From Paractinoplanes pyxinae (GTDB lineage: Bacteria; Actinomycetota; Actinomycetes; Mycobacteriales; Micromonosporaceae), in the NCBI RefSeq assembly GCF_026626335.1, contig NZ_JAPNTZ010000008.1, positions 248,001 to 312,000 on the forward strand: 64,000 nt of DNA. Direction: 5' to 3'. Each line of letters begins with the position of its first letter. Positions within the stretch are counted from its first letter, which is position 1. This document shows, one piece after another, positions 15,172 through 22,202 of this stretch. The notes beneath the pieces are model-generated. The model was not told the origin of the DNA and did not search any database. It was given only the letters and a program-made list of their open reading frames with translations. The translations under genes were made by a program, and so were the position numbers.

Positions 15172-15636
15172 CTACCCCTCATCGGTCACGTCGGCGAAGG
15201 TGCCGCCCAGCTTCACCACGGCTTCGTCCGCCGGCACCTGCAGGCCCACTCCCCGTTCGCCCGCGCCGAGGTTGATCGTGCGTCCCTCCGTACGCGAATC
15301 GGCAATCACCGGCCAGGCGGTGCTGGCGCCGAACGGGGTGATGGTGCCGCGCTCATAGCCGGTGGCCGCCTTGGCCGTGGCCGCGTCAGGCATCGAGAGC
15401 CGGTTGACGCCCAGCAGCGCCCGCAGCTTGGGCCACGAGATCGACCGGTCGCCGGGCACCAGCACGAACACGTAGTCGTCGTCGGCCCGCCGCACCACCA
15501 GCGTCTTCACCAGGTCGCGGACCTCGACGCCCTGCGCCGCGGCGGCCTCGGCGACGCTGCTGACCGGGCCGTGGCTCAGCAGCTTGTACGGGACACCGAG
15601 AGCAATGGCGGCGGCTTCAGCCGGGTTGGAGGACAT
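15172..15636 (-). CDS. YbaK/EbsC-family aminoacyl-tRNA deacylase
   Basis: 154 residues from ATG 15636. The sequence VEVRDLVKTLVVRRADDDYVFVLVPGDRSISWPKLRALLG is the YbaK/ProX-like core (the lysine in VKTLV and the glycine-rich GDR loop line the active site), and ATGYERGTITPFG and TINLGAGERGVGLQVPADE complete the fold. Relatives hydrolyse mischarged Cys- or Ala-tRNA(Pro). It heads the three-gene operon YbaK, UBP finger, DUF6817. A longer frame exists to 15663, but the chosen ATG matches family N-termini (MSSNPAEAAA). A strong hairpin terminator just upstream (15654-15680) insulates the operon from the secreted-protein gene before it. Confidence 0.85.
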   Translation of the reverse strand: MSSNPAEAAAIALGVPYKLLSHGPVSSVAEAAAAQGVEVRDLVKTLVVRRADDDYVFVLVPGDRSISWPKLRALLGVNRLSMPDAATAKAATGYERGTITPFGASTAWPVIADSRTEGRTINLGAGERGVGLQVPADEAVVKLGGTFADVTDEG

Positions 15637-15653
15637 GTGATCGAAAATAGCGT

Positions 15654-15680
15654 CAGGCCACACCCAGAGGGTGTGGCCTG
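15654..15680 (-). terminator. Hairpin terminator after the small secreted-protein gene
   Basis: Perfect 12-bp inverted repeat (CAGGCCACACCC / GGGTGTGGCCTG) with a 3-base loop. It lies 28 bases after the stop at 15709 in the minus direction and 18 bases before the YbaK start. No U-run follows, as is common in actinobacteria. Confidence 0.75.
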
Positions 15681-15708
15681 GCTCTCTTGCGAGCGAAACT
15701 GCAGAAGA

Positions 15709-16080
15709 TCAGTCGTCGTCGCCGCCACGATCGCGGTCGCCACGGCCGCCGTGGTGGTCACGGTCGTGCCAGTCCCACGACTTGGAGACCGTCAGCTCCC
15801 AGTCGCCACGGTGGGGCCCACGACGCACCATGTCACAGTCGTAGTCGTCCCACCGGTCGCGCCATTCGCCCCGGCGTCCGTCGCGCTCGCAGTCGCGCCG
15901 CGAGTCGTAATAGCCTTCTACCCAGTCACGGTCGCGACGGGGCTGATCCGCCGTGGTCGTGGCCGCCCGGACTGAATTGTCTGGTGCGGATGTCGACGCC
16001 ATGGCCGGACCGGCCCCGAGCGTCGCGCCCGTCATCAGGCTGAGTCCAGCGAGTGTCAGAATCCGCGTTGCGGCTTTCAT
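15709..16080 (-). CDS. Small secreted protein, Asp/Arg-rich
   Basis: 123 residues. Residues 1-29 form a signal peptide (MKAATRILTLAGLSLMTGATLG, with an AMA/AST cleavage zone). The mature region is extremely charged, with motifs such as RRDRDWVEGYYDSRRDCERDGRRGEW and WDDYDCDMVRRGPHRGDW and an Asp/Gly/Arg/His tail (HDRDHHGGRGDRDRGGDDD). Two cysteines (in RDCER and YDCDM) could pair. Many actinobacteria carry such short Asp/Arg-rich secreted proteins with no known role; metal or polyanion binding is conceivable but not shown. It has its own terminator downstream. Confidence 0.75.
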   Translation of the reverse strand: MKAATRILTLAGLSLMTGATLGAGPAMASTSAPDNSVRAATTTADQPRRDRDWVEGYYDSRRDCERDGRRGEWRDRWDDYDCDMVRRGPHRGDWELTVSKSWDWHDRDHHGGRGDRDRGGDDD

Positions 16081-16179
16081 GGTTCACCCTTCCTCGAGCC
16101 GATTTGTGCCCCCTCAGGCCATCACGCCGGGCCGCCCGAGATGCGGCAACTGCGGCCTTCCGGCCGTTCGGTTGAGGTA

Positions 16180-16197
16180 GGTACGGATATCCGTGCC
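16180..16197. promoter_or_regulatory. Palindrome upstream of the DUF427 gene (possible operator)
   Basis: ACGGATATCCGT (16183-16194) is a perfect 12-bp palindrome, extended on both sides to GGTACGGATATCCGTGCC with one wobble pair. It lies 111 bases before the DUF427 start and 100 bases before the divergent secreted-protein gene, so it could serve either. The cognate regulator is unknown. Confidence 0.4.
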
Positions 16198-16307
16198 GAA
16201 AACAGTGGCGCGGCTGACGCGGCAGCAGCGGTATGCGCCAAGCACAGCGGGAATGGTGATACCGAAGAGCGGCTTGTTCCCGCTGGAGACCTATCCAGGG
16301 AGGCATC

Positions 16308-16688
16308 ATGTCCACCAACCGTCCCGAGCTCGTGCCCGGTCCCGACCACCCCATCACGATCACGCCGAACGCCGGCCACATCGTGGTCAAGGTCGGTGGC
16401 AAGGTCGTCGCGGACACCCGTAACGCGCTCACCCTGCAGGAGTCGACGTACCCGGCGGTGCCGTACATCCCGATGAGCGACGTCGACCAGTCGCTGCTCG
16501 AGCGCACGGCGACCTCGACCTACTGCCCCTACAAGGGCGACGCCAGCTACTACTCGATCCCGTCCGGCGGCGACAAGTCGGTCGACGCCCTGTGGGTGTA
16601 CGAGAACCCGCGCGACGCCGTGGCCCAGATCAAGGACCACGTCGCCTTCTACCCCGACCGGATCGACTCGATCGAGATCACAGCCTGA
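16308..16688 (+). CDS. DUF427 domain protein
   Basis: 126 residues. The family pattern is plain: HIVVKVGGKVVADTRNALTLQESTYPAVPYIPMSDVDQSLLERTATSTYCPYKGDASYYSI, then ALWVYENPRDAVAQIKDHVAFYPDRID. These are the TYCPYKG(D/x)AxYY and FYPD/xRVD signatures of DUF427, a single-domain beta protein widespread in actinobacteria and often linked to nucleotidyltransferase or redox genes. Its biochemical role is not established. A Shine-Dalgarno (GGGAGG) lies five bases before the ATG. A long hairpin (16696-16736) follows the stop and reaches into the next gene's start. Confidence 0.88.
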   Translation: MSTNRPELVPGPDHPITITPNAGHIVVKVGGKVVADTRNALTLQESTYPAVPYIPMSDVDQSLLERTATSTYCPYKGDASYYSIPSGGDKSVDALWVYENPRDAVAQIKDHVAFYPDRIDSIEITA

Positions 16689-16695
16689 GCAAAGG

Positions 16696-16736
16696 CTCCG
16701 CACAGGGTTCCCGGGCACCTTGGGGCCCGTGCGGAG
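16696..16736 (+). terminator. Hairpin between the DUF427 and hydrolase genes, covering the hydrolase start
   Basis: CTCCGCAC (16696-16703) pairs with GTGCGGAG (16729-16736) around a 25-base loop that has its own GGG/CCC pairing potential. It could terminate the upstream transcript. The right arm contains the GTG start codon of the hydrolase, so it could also hide that start. Confidence 0.45.
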
Positions 16737-17622
16737 ACGAACACTGTTACTGAGCGTGTCGGCGGCGGCAGCCGGCGGACTGGCTGTCAAGACCGGGCAG
16801 GCCTCGGCGAGCGAGCGCACCGTGCTCTCGTCGACCAAGAGTTCGACGCTCGGGGCACGAGCCGTTACGCCGTACGAGCCGATTCAAGGTCAAGCCCCGG
16901 TTCCCGTACGCACGGTGGCGCGCCGTGATTACTCGTTCGCCCGGGACGGCCGGGCGCTGCGGACGCAGGTGTGGGCTCCGGTCGGACCGGGGCCCTACCC
17001 GCTCGTTCTGTTCAGTCACGGTCTGCACGCCCAGCCCGACGACTATGCGTCACTGCTGGCGCGGTGGGCCCTCGCCGGGTTCGTGGTGGCCGCCCCGCGA
17101 TATCCGCACACCGCGCTCGGCACGTCCAAGTTCAACGCGTACGACCTGGTCAATCAGCCTCTCGACGCGTCCGAGGTGATCACCCGGGTGCTCGAGAAGG
17201 AGCCCGTCGACGCGTCGCGGATCGCCGCCGCCGGGCACTCGGGCGGCGGTATCACCACGGCCGGCCTGCTGAGCGCGCACCGCGACGACCGGCTCAAGGC
17301 GGGCGTCCTCATGGCAGGCACCGATTTCCTGGGTACGCCGTTCAGCGGCCCGCCGGCGGCGGTGCTCATGGTGCACGGCCGCGAGGACACGTCGGTCAAG
17401 TACACCGCCGCGCGCACGGTCTACGAGGCGGTCCCCTGGTCGCGGGCCATGATGACGATCACCGACGGCGGCCACCAGATCACCGATCTGCCTGCCGTCG
17501 CCGCCACCACGACCGCCTTCCTCCGCTGGAGTTTCTACGGCGGCGACCCCGTCCTGCCCGTCCAGCACGGCGTGGCCACCCTGGACGACGAGCTCACAAC
17601 TGCTGACGCACCTGCGCGATGA
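16729..17622 (+). CDS. Exported alpha/beta hydrolase (chlorophyllase/PET-hydrolase-like)
   Basis: 297 residues from GTG 16729. The N-terminus RRRTLLLSVSAAAAGGLAV has a twin-arginine-type leader (RRRTLLL), so Tat export is likely. The hydrolase core shows the oxyanion segment PLVLFSHGLHAQPDDY, the nucleophile elbow AAGHSGGGITT, the acid near VHGREDTSVKY and the histidine in TDGGHQITDL. It resembles cutinase-like or chlorophyllase-type esterases that handle lipids or polymers. A TTG nine bases upstream is a possible alternative start. It converges on the LLM oxidoreductase gene with a 29-base 3' overlap. Confidence 0.8.
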   Translation: MRRRTLLLSVSAAAAGGLAVKTGQASASERTVLSSTKSSTLGARAVTPYEPIQGQAPVPVRTVARRDYSFARDGRALRTQVWAPVGPGPYPLVLFSHGLHAQPDDYASLLARWALAGFVVAAPRYPHTALGTSKFNAYDLVNQPLDASEVITRVLEKEPVDASRIAAAGHSGGGITTAGLLSAHRDDRLKAGVLMAGTDFLGTPFSGPPAAVLMVHGREDTSVKYTAARTVYEAVPWSRAMMTITDGGHQITDLPAVAATTTAFLRWSFYGGDPVLPVQHGVATLDDELTTADAPAR

Positions 17623-18580
17623 GTGCCGGCTCCACCTCGTACGGCGTATAAAGCGAAACCCGATCGACCAGCCCGCCGAACCGCGACCGCAACCCGGCTG
17701 CCACATCGCCGGTGACCGCGAACGTGTCGAGCACGTCGTCGCTGATCAGCGCGGCCATCTCGGCCCAGGCCTGCCGCCGCGACAGCGAGTTCAGCTGGTC
17801 GGCCAGCTCACCCCAGCCGTGCATCTCGAGCACGGGCCGGTACGCGGGCGTGGAGGCGTAGAACGCGATCTGCCCCCTCACCGCCTGCTCGGCGCGGGAA
17901 CGCGCGGCCTCGTCGGCCCCCAGCACCACCATGGCCGAGAGGCACACCGCGAAGTCGTCGAGGCTGCCGCCGCGGGCCTCCCGCAGCACGGGCCGGGTGC
18001 GTTCGCCCAGATACGCCGCACTGGTCAACGGATGCACCAGCAGACCGTCGGCGACGCGGCCGGCCGTCTGCGTCATCTTCTCGCCGACCGCTGCCACCAG
18101 GACGGGCGGAGTGCCGTACGGATTGGGACCGGGATTGAAGAAGTCGGTCATCAACGTGTGCCGGTAGAACTCGCCGCGGAACGCCAGCCGCTCCCCGCCC
18201 CAGGCCTTCCAGATGGCTCGGATCGCGCGCACGAACTCTTCCATGCGGGCGGCCGGCTTGCTCCAGGGCATCGCGAAGCGCCGCTCGATGTGCGGCTGCA
18301 CCTGCGAGCCCAGGCCCAACTGGAACCGGCCCTCGCTGATCAGCTGCAGGTCGTTGGCCAGCACGGCCACGCTCATCGGATTGCGCGCGAAGGCGACAGC
18401 GATCGCCGACTGCAGGGTTATGCGCGATGTTGCGCGAGCGGCCAGAGCGAGGGCCGGGAAGACGTCGTGCTTGGTCTCGGCCGCGCCGAACCCGTCGTAC
18501 CCGTCCTTCTCGGCGGCGACGGCGGCCGCCTCGACCTGGATCGGCGTGGCCGCGACGTCGGCGGCGAAGTCAACCAGCAT
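17594..18580 (-). CDS. LLM-class F420-dependent oxidoreductase
   Basis: 328 residues of the luciferase-like fold. Diagnostic parts are VEAAAVAAEKDGYDGFGAAETKHDVFPALALAARATSRITLQSAIAVAFARNPMSVAVLANDLQLISEGRFQLGLGSQVQPHIERRFAMPW and ADGLLVHPLTSAAYLGERTRP. The GRFQLGLGSQ segment is typical of actinobacterial F420-binding members (TIGR03617-like). Such enzymes carry out hydride transfer between F420H2 and varied substrates; the substrate cannot be told. The ATG at 18580 is followed closely downstream by no operon partner; upstream the next minus-strand gene ends seven bases away, so the two could be co-transcribed. Confidence 0.88.
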   Translation of the reverse strand: MLVDFAADVAATPIQVEAAAVAAEKDGYDGFGAAETKHDVFPALALAARATSRITLQSAIAVAFARNPMSVAVLANDLQLISEGRFQLGLGSQVQPHIERRFAMPWSKPAARMEEFVRAIRAIWKAWGGERLAFRGEFYRHTLMTDFFNPGPNPYGTPPVLVAAVGEKMTQTAGRVADGLLVHPLTSAAYLGERTRPVLREARGGSLDDFAVCLSAMVVLGADEAARSRAEQAVRGQIAFYASTPAYRPVLEMHGWGELADQLNSLSRRQAWAEMAALISDDVLDTFAVTGDVAAGLRSRFGGLVDRVSLYTPYEVEPALIAQVRQQL

Positions 18581-18587
18581 GGGACAG

Positions 18588-19832
18588 CTATAGCACCTGC
18601 TGCCGGATCCACTTCACGCAAGCCCGGTCGACAATTTCGAAAGGCACGCCGTACGCGTCACGGGCGGCCTGGTCGTAGTCGTTGTCCAGGGTGAGCACGA
18701 GCCGGACGAAAGCGAACAGTTTCTGGTCGCCGTACTTGCGGGCCATGCAGTCGGCGGCCAGATGGCTCAACCCGTAGAAGGCGTCCCCGGCCCGCGACGG
18801 CGCGTCCGGCCCCGGCTGCGACGGGATCATCGACTTCGCCCGCTCGTTTCGGAGCGCCCACCGCACGCTGTGCCGCCGCAAGGTGTCGGCCGCGCTCATC
18901 GGCGACCACCCGATGTACTCGGCGATGCCCTCGCTCAGCCACGTGTCCTCGGCGGCGTCGGCCCGGTAAGCGCCGGACAGCGTCACGACGTGCCCCAACT
19001 CGTGCTGCAGGGCGACGCGCAGCATGACCGGGTTGTCGGCCAGCGTCTTCATCCGCAGCACGACGTCGATGCCGTGCATGTTGAGCGGCACGGCCAGGCC
19101 GATCGCCCAGTCGTCCTCCTGCCCGCCGTACCAGCTGCGCCACTGGGCTTCACCGGCCAGATAGATCCGGTAGCGCGACTGCGAGGTGCCGATCAGCGCC
19201 GCGAACCGATCGTCCACTGTGGCGGCTTTTTCCGCGACCGGCAGCACCTGAGCCAGATGCCGGCGCTGCTCCGGCGCGGCGATCAGGGTCACCCGCTCGC
19301 CGCGCAGCACCACCAGCTCGCCGTTCTCCCAGGGCGCGGGCCGCCGCGGATCGTCGCTCGGCCCCGGCGCGACGGCACTGATCACGTACCGGCCACCCAC
19401 GGCCCGCATGGTGAGCCGCTGCTCGATGCGCGGAGGTTGCTGCCACCGGCTGCCCGCCTTGCCGGGGCACATGTCAAAACCCAGGCAGTAAGCAATTTCC
19501 GTACGGAAGGAGAGCCCGTTCTTGGCCGGCTGCCCCACGCCCGGAAGATAGTCGAAGCGGGTCACTTCCAACCCCCGCAGCGACCGGAACATGGCGCGGT
19601 ACCGCTTCTTCAACGGCCCGTCGACGGCGGCCAGGAACTTCGGCTCATCCCCGCTGAGCAGCGCTTCCGACTGCGCGCGCAAAGTCTGAACGGCTTGCTC
19701 GTACGGCGTGGCGGCCACGCTGCGAGCGGCGACCGCAGTCTTAGCGGCGGGCCGAGACACAACAACCGCGCCGGCGAGCAAAAGCCCGCCGACCACGACG
19801 AAGGCCAGCCAGAGAGAGACGGCGCGGCGCAT
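18588..19832 (-). CDS. Membrane-anchored gluzincin-type metallopeptidase-like protein
   Basis: 414 residues. The ATG at 19832 has GGAGG six bases upstream, which decides it over a start 54 bases earlier. One N-terminal membrane helix (LWLAFVVVGGLLLAGAVVV) anchors an extracytoplasmic protein. The middle (about 50-190) looks like an NTF2-type domain; the C-terminal half has the zinc motif ALQHELGHVVTLSG (HExxH, here HELGH) followed by WLSEGIAEYIGW, whose glutamate would be the third ligand (gluzincin). This arrangement is common in actinobacterial cell-surface peptidases of unknown target. It is probably active outside the membrane. Confidence 0.8.
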   Translation of the reverse strand: MRRAVSLWLAFVVVGGLLLAGAVVVSRPAAKTAVAARSVAATPYEQAVQTLRAQSEALLSGDEPKFLAAVDGPLKKRYRAMFRSLRGLEVTRFDYLPGVGQPAKNGLSFRTEIAYCLGFDMCPGKAGSRWQQPPRIEQRLTMRAVGGRYVISAVAPGPSDDPRRPAPWENGELVVLRGERVTLIAAPEQRRHLAQVLPVAEKAATVDDRFAALIGTSQSRYRIYLAGEAQWRSWYGGQEDDWAIGLAVPLNMHGIDVVLRMKTLADNPVMLRVALQHELGHVVTLSGAYRADAAEDTWLSEGIAEYIGWSPMSAADTLRRHSVRWALRNERAKSMIPSQPGPDAPSRAGDAFYGLSHLAADCMARKYGDQKLFAFVRLVLTLDNDYDQAARDAYGVPFEIVDRACVKWIRQQVL

Positions 19833-19898
19833 CGCCCTCCGTTCGGGGATCGTGCCTCGCATCCAACCAGAAGCATCGCGAGGCATCCATCCCCGTGG

Positions 19899-20480
19899 CT
19901 ACATAAGCCCAGGAATCGGCATGCTCAACACCCGCACCGTCCACCGTCGCGCCCCGCCCGTCCCCGCGCAGGAGTCCTGCACCGCGACCCCGCTCGCGAT
20001 CTGCAGGCATTGCCCCGTCAGCGAATTCACGACCTTGGCCGTCTCCCCCACCGAATCCCGCAGCTGCCACCGCCGCGACTGCACCGCCCCACACGGCTCC
20101 AGACCGGCCCGCGCCCCCGCCTGCCGGGTGCCACCCGGCATGCCCAGACAGCGGCCGGTCTTCACGCTCAACAGCTCGACCTGCCCGGTCACGTCAACCG
20201 GCCGAAACCGCCACTTGTACGGGTCACTACGAGCACAAGGAAGCTCAGTCAACTCCGACGTCAGGCACCATTTGCTGCCCGCGTTGATCACCTGAAAGTC
20301 CAGCCCCACCAGGTCAACCGGCCCCGCCACCGCCGGCACCACAACCTCACCCAGCGCAGCCGGCGCTGCGGGCGCAGCAAGCACGGCCGGCGCTGCGATG
20401 ACGGCGGGCGCGGCTTGAGCTTGTGCAGTTGGCAGAAAGACCAGCACGGCCAGGAGGGAAACGAGAGCGCGACGCAACAT
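19899..20480 (-). CDS. Secreted ricin-type beta-trefoil lectin domain protein
   Basis: 193 residues from ATG 20480. Signal peptide in residues 1-25 (LVSLLAVLVFLPTAQAQA), then an Ala/Pro/Val spacer and a ricin-like beta-trefoil: FQVINAGSKWCLTSELTELPCARSDPYKWRFRPV, LLSVKTGRCLGMPGGTRQAGARAGLEPCGAVQSRRWQLRD and KVVNSLTGQCLQIASGVAVQDSCAGTGGARRW. Each third has the paired cysteines and the terminal W typical of Q-x-W repeats (here KWRF, RRWQL, RRWTV). It would bind carbohydrate outside the cell. No catalytic domain is attached. Confidence 0.82.
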   Translation of the reverse strand: MLRRALVSLLAVLVFLPTAQAQAAPAVIAAPAVLAAPAAPAALGEVVVPAVAGPVDLVGLDFQVINAGSKWCLTSELTELPCARSDPYKWRFRPVDVTGQVELLSVKTGRCLGMPGGTRQAGARAGLEPCGAVQSRRWQLRDSVGETAKVVNSLTGQCLQIASGVAVQDSCAGTGGARRWTVRVLSMPIPGLM

Positions 20481-20505
20481 GCCCGGCACTTTATCCGATT
20501 TGTCC

Positions 20506-21366
20506 CTATCGCTGGACGAGCCCTCGCAGCGCCTCGACGACCACCTCCGGCGCCTCCTCAGCCATGAAGTGACCACACTTGACGGGGATGTGGTTCAAGT
20601 CAGGCGCCCAGGCGTGCCAGAGCGCGGCCGCGTCGAAGCCCAGCATGGATCCCCAGTCCTGCTGAAGAACGGTCACCGGCATAGTCAGGACACGGCCGGC
20701 GTCCCGGTCAGCCTGGTCGTGCTCGACGTCGATACCGGCCGACGCGCGATAGTCAGCGACGATCGAGGGCACAGCGTTCCGGCATGCGTCCAGGTAAGCG
20801 GCCCGCACGTCAGCCGGAATAGCCGCCGGATCCTGAATCCACAGGTCAAGGAAGTGCCCAAAGAACTCGTCGGCCGCCGCCGCGATCATCTTCTCGGGCA
20901 ACCCCGGCGGCTGAGCCATCAGATACAGGTGGAACCCGACCGACGCCGACACCCCGTGCATCACGTCCCACATATCCAGCGTCGGCAACACATCAAGCGA
21001 CCCCAGATGCGTGACGTGCTGAGGGTGGTCGAGCCCGGCCCGGATCGTCACCAGAGCACCCCGATCGTGCCCAGCCAACGCGAACCGCTCGTACCCCAGC
21101 TCGCGGGCCATCCGCACGACATCCCGCGCCATGGTCCGCTTCGAGTACGTATCCGGCCCCGCCTCCACCGGCTTGTCGCTGGCCCCGTACCCCCGCAGAT
21201 CCGGCGTGATCACCGTGAAGTCCCGCTTGAGGTCGCCCGCCACATGCCGCCACATCAGGTGCGTCTGCGGAAACCCATGCAGCAATACAACCGGCGGCCC
21301 GCTCCCCTCAACCCGCACGAACAGTTCCACACCATCGTCAACTCGCACTCGGCGCTCAAGCTCCAT
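20506..21366 (-). CDS. Alpha/beta hydrolase, haloacetate dehalogenase/epoxide hydrolase type
   Basis: 286 residues from ATG 21366. Motifs: VVLLHGFPQTHLMWRHVA (oxyanion HGxP), VITPDLRGYGASDKP, and the nucleophile elbow ALAGHDRGALVTIRAGLDHP, where the nucleophile is aspartate (GHDRGA) as in dehalogenases and epoxide hydrolases rather than serine. FHLYLMAQPPGLPEKMI matches the cap helix of fluoroacetate dehalogenase relatives, and the catalytic His lies in CGHFMAEEAPE. The true substrate is open. Upstream lies the repeat array, through which the frame could be extended, but those codons are repetitive and are excluded. Confidence 0.85.
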   Translation of the reverse strand: MELERRVRVDDGVELFVRVEGSGPPVVLLHGFPQTHLMWRHVAGDLKRDFTVITPDLRGYGASDKPVEAGPDTYSKRTMARDVVRMARELGYERFALAGHDRGALVTIRAGLDHPQHVTHLGSLDVLPTLDMWDVMHGVSASVGFHLYLMAQPPGLPEKMIAAAADEFFGHFLDLWIQDPAAIPADVRAAYLDACRNAVPSIVADYRASAGIDVEHDQADRDAGRVLTMPVTVLQQDWGSMLGFDAAALWHAWAPDLNHIPVKCGHFMAEEAPEVVVEALRGLVQR

Positions 21367-22202
21367 GCCCCCATCCTTCGACGCACGAATGAGCAACCAA
21401 TGAGCAGCCACGCAGCAAGCACCCACGGCGGCGAACATCACCGAGCAACCGCGCCACAACCGCCAACGCCGCGCACAACCGAGCGACACCTGAGCGAACG
21501 CGCAACAACCGCCAACACGCGCGCACAACCGAGCAAGACCGGAGCACGCACGACGGCGAACGAAATCGCTCACTCACCGGGTAACACCTAGTCGAGCGCG
21601 CCACAACCCCAGCGCTCGCGCAGGAACGAGCAACGCCTGACGGCTTACGACTGCGGACAACATCGCGCATTCAACGAGCGACACCTGAGCGAACGCGCAA
21701 TGACGGCCGACGCTTGCGCAGGACGAGCAACAGCGGAGCGACACACGACGACGGACAGCATCGCGCAATCCACGAACGGCACCGAGCGAAGGCGCAATGA
21801 CGGCCGACGCTTGCGCAGGACGAGCAACAGCGGAGCGACGCACGACGGCGGACAGCATCGCGCAATCCACGAACGGCACCGAGCGAACGCGCAACAACCG
21901 CCGACGCTCGCGCACGACCGAGCAACACCCGAGCGACGCACGACGGCGGACAACATCGCGCACTCCGAAGAGCAACACCTGAGCGAACGCGCAATAACCG
22001 CCAACACTCGCACACGACCGAGCAACACCTGAGCGACGTACGACGGCGGACAACATCGCGCAATCCAATGAGCAGAACTGAGCGAACGCGCAACAACCGC
22101 CGGCGCTCGCGCATGATCGCGCAACGCCTGGACGGCGCACGGCGGTGGGCGTTCGGTGTCCGGCGGAGAGCGATTAGCGAGTTGTACGGTGGCCGGGTGG
22201 TG
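21367..22202. repeat. Intergenic tandem-repeat array, about 97-100-bp units
   Basis: No credible gene lies in this 836-base gap. From about 21400 to 22140 an imperfect unit repeats roughly seven times; the landmark GCGCAAnnACCGCCGAC starts near 21500, 21695, 21792, 21889, 21989 and 22088, giving spacings of 97, 97, 100 and 99 bases (the first interval is a double unit). Each unit also holds GAGCGAACGCGCAA, GACGAGCAAC or CGACCGAGCAAC, and GACGGCGGACAACATCGCGCA. On the minus strand a partly in-frame 33-residue pattern (for example VVRRSGVARSCASVGG) results, but units of 97 break it, so it is not judged a protein. It lies between a hydrolase gene (minus) and the AfsR-type gene (plus) that diverge from it. 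Confidence 0.85.

Noticed and set aside
21367..22202. CRISPR array or minus-strand repeat protein of ~400 residues
   Set aside because: Units of 97 and 100 bases break the reading frame, there is no constant-repeat/spacer alternation, and no ribosome-binding site or known domain.
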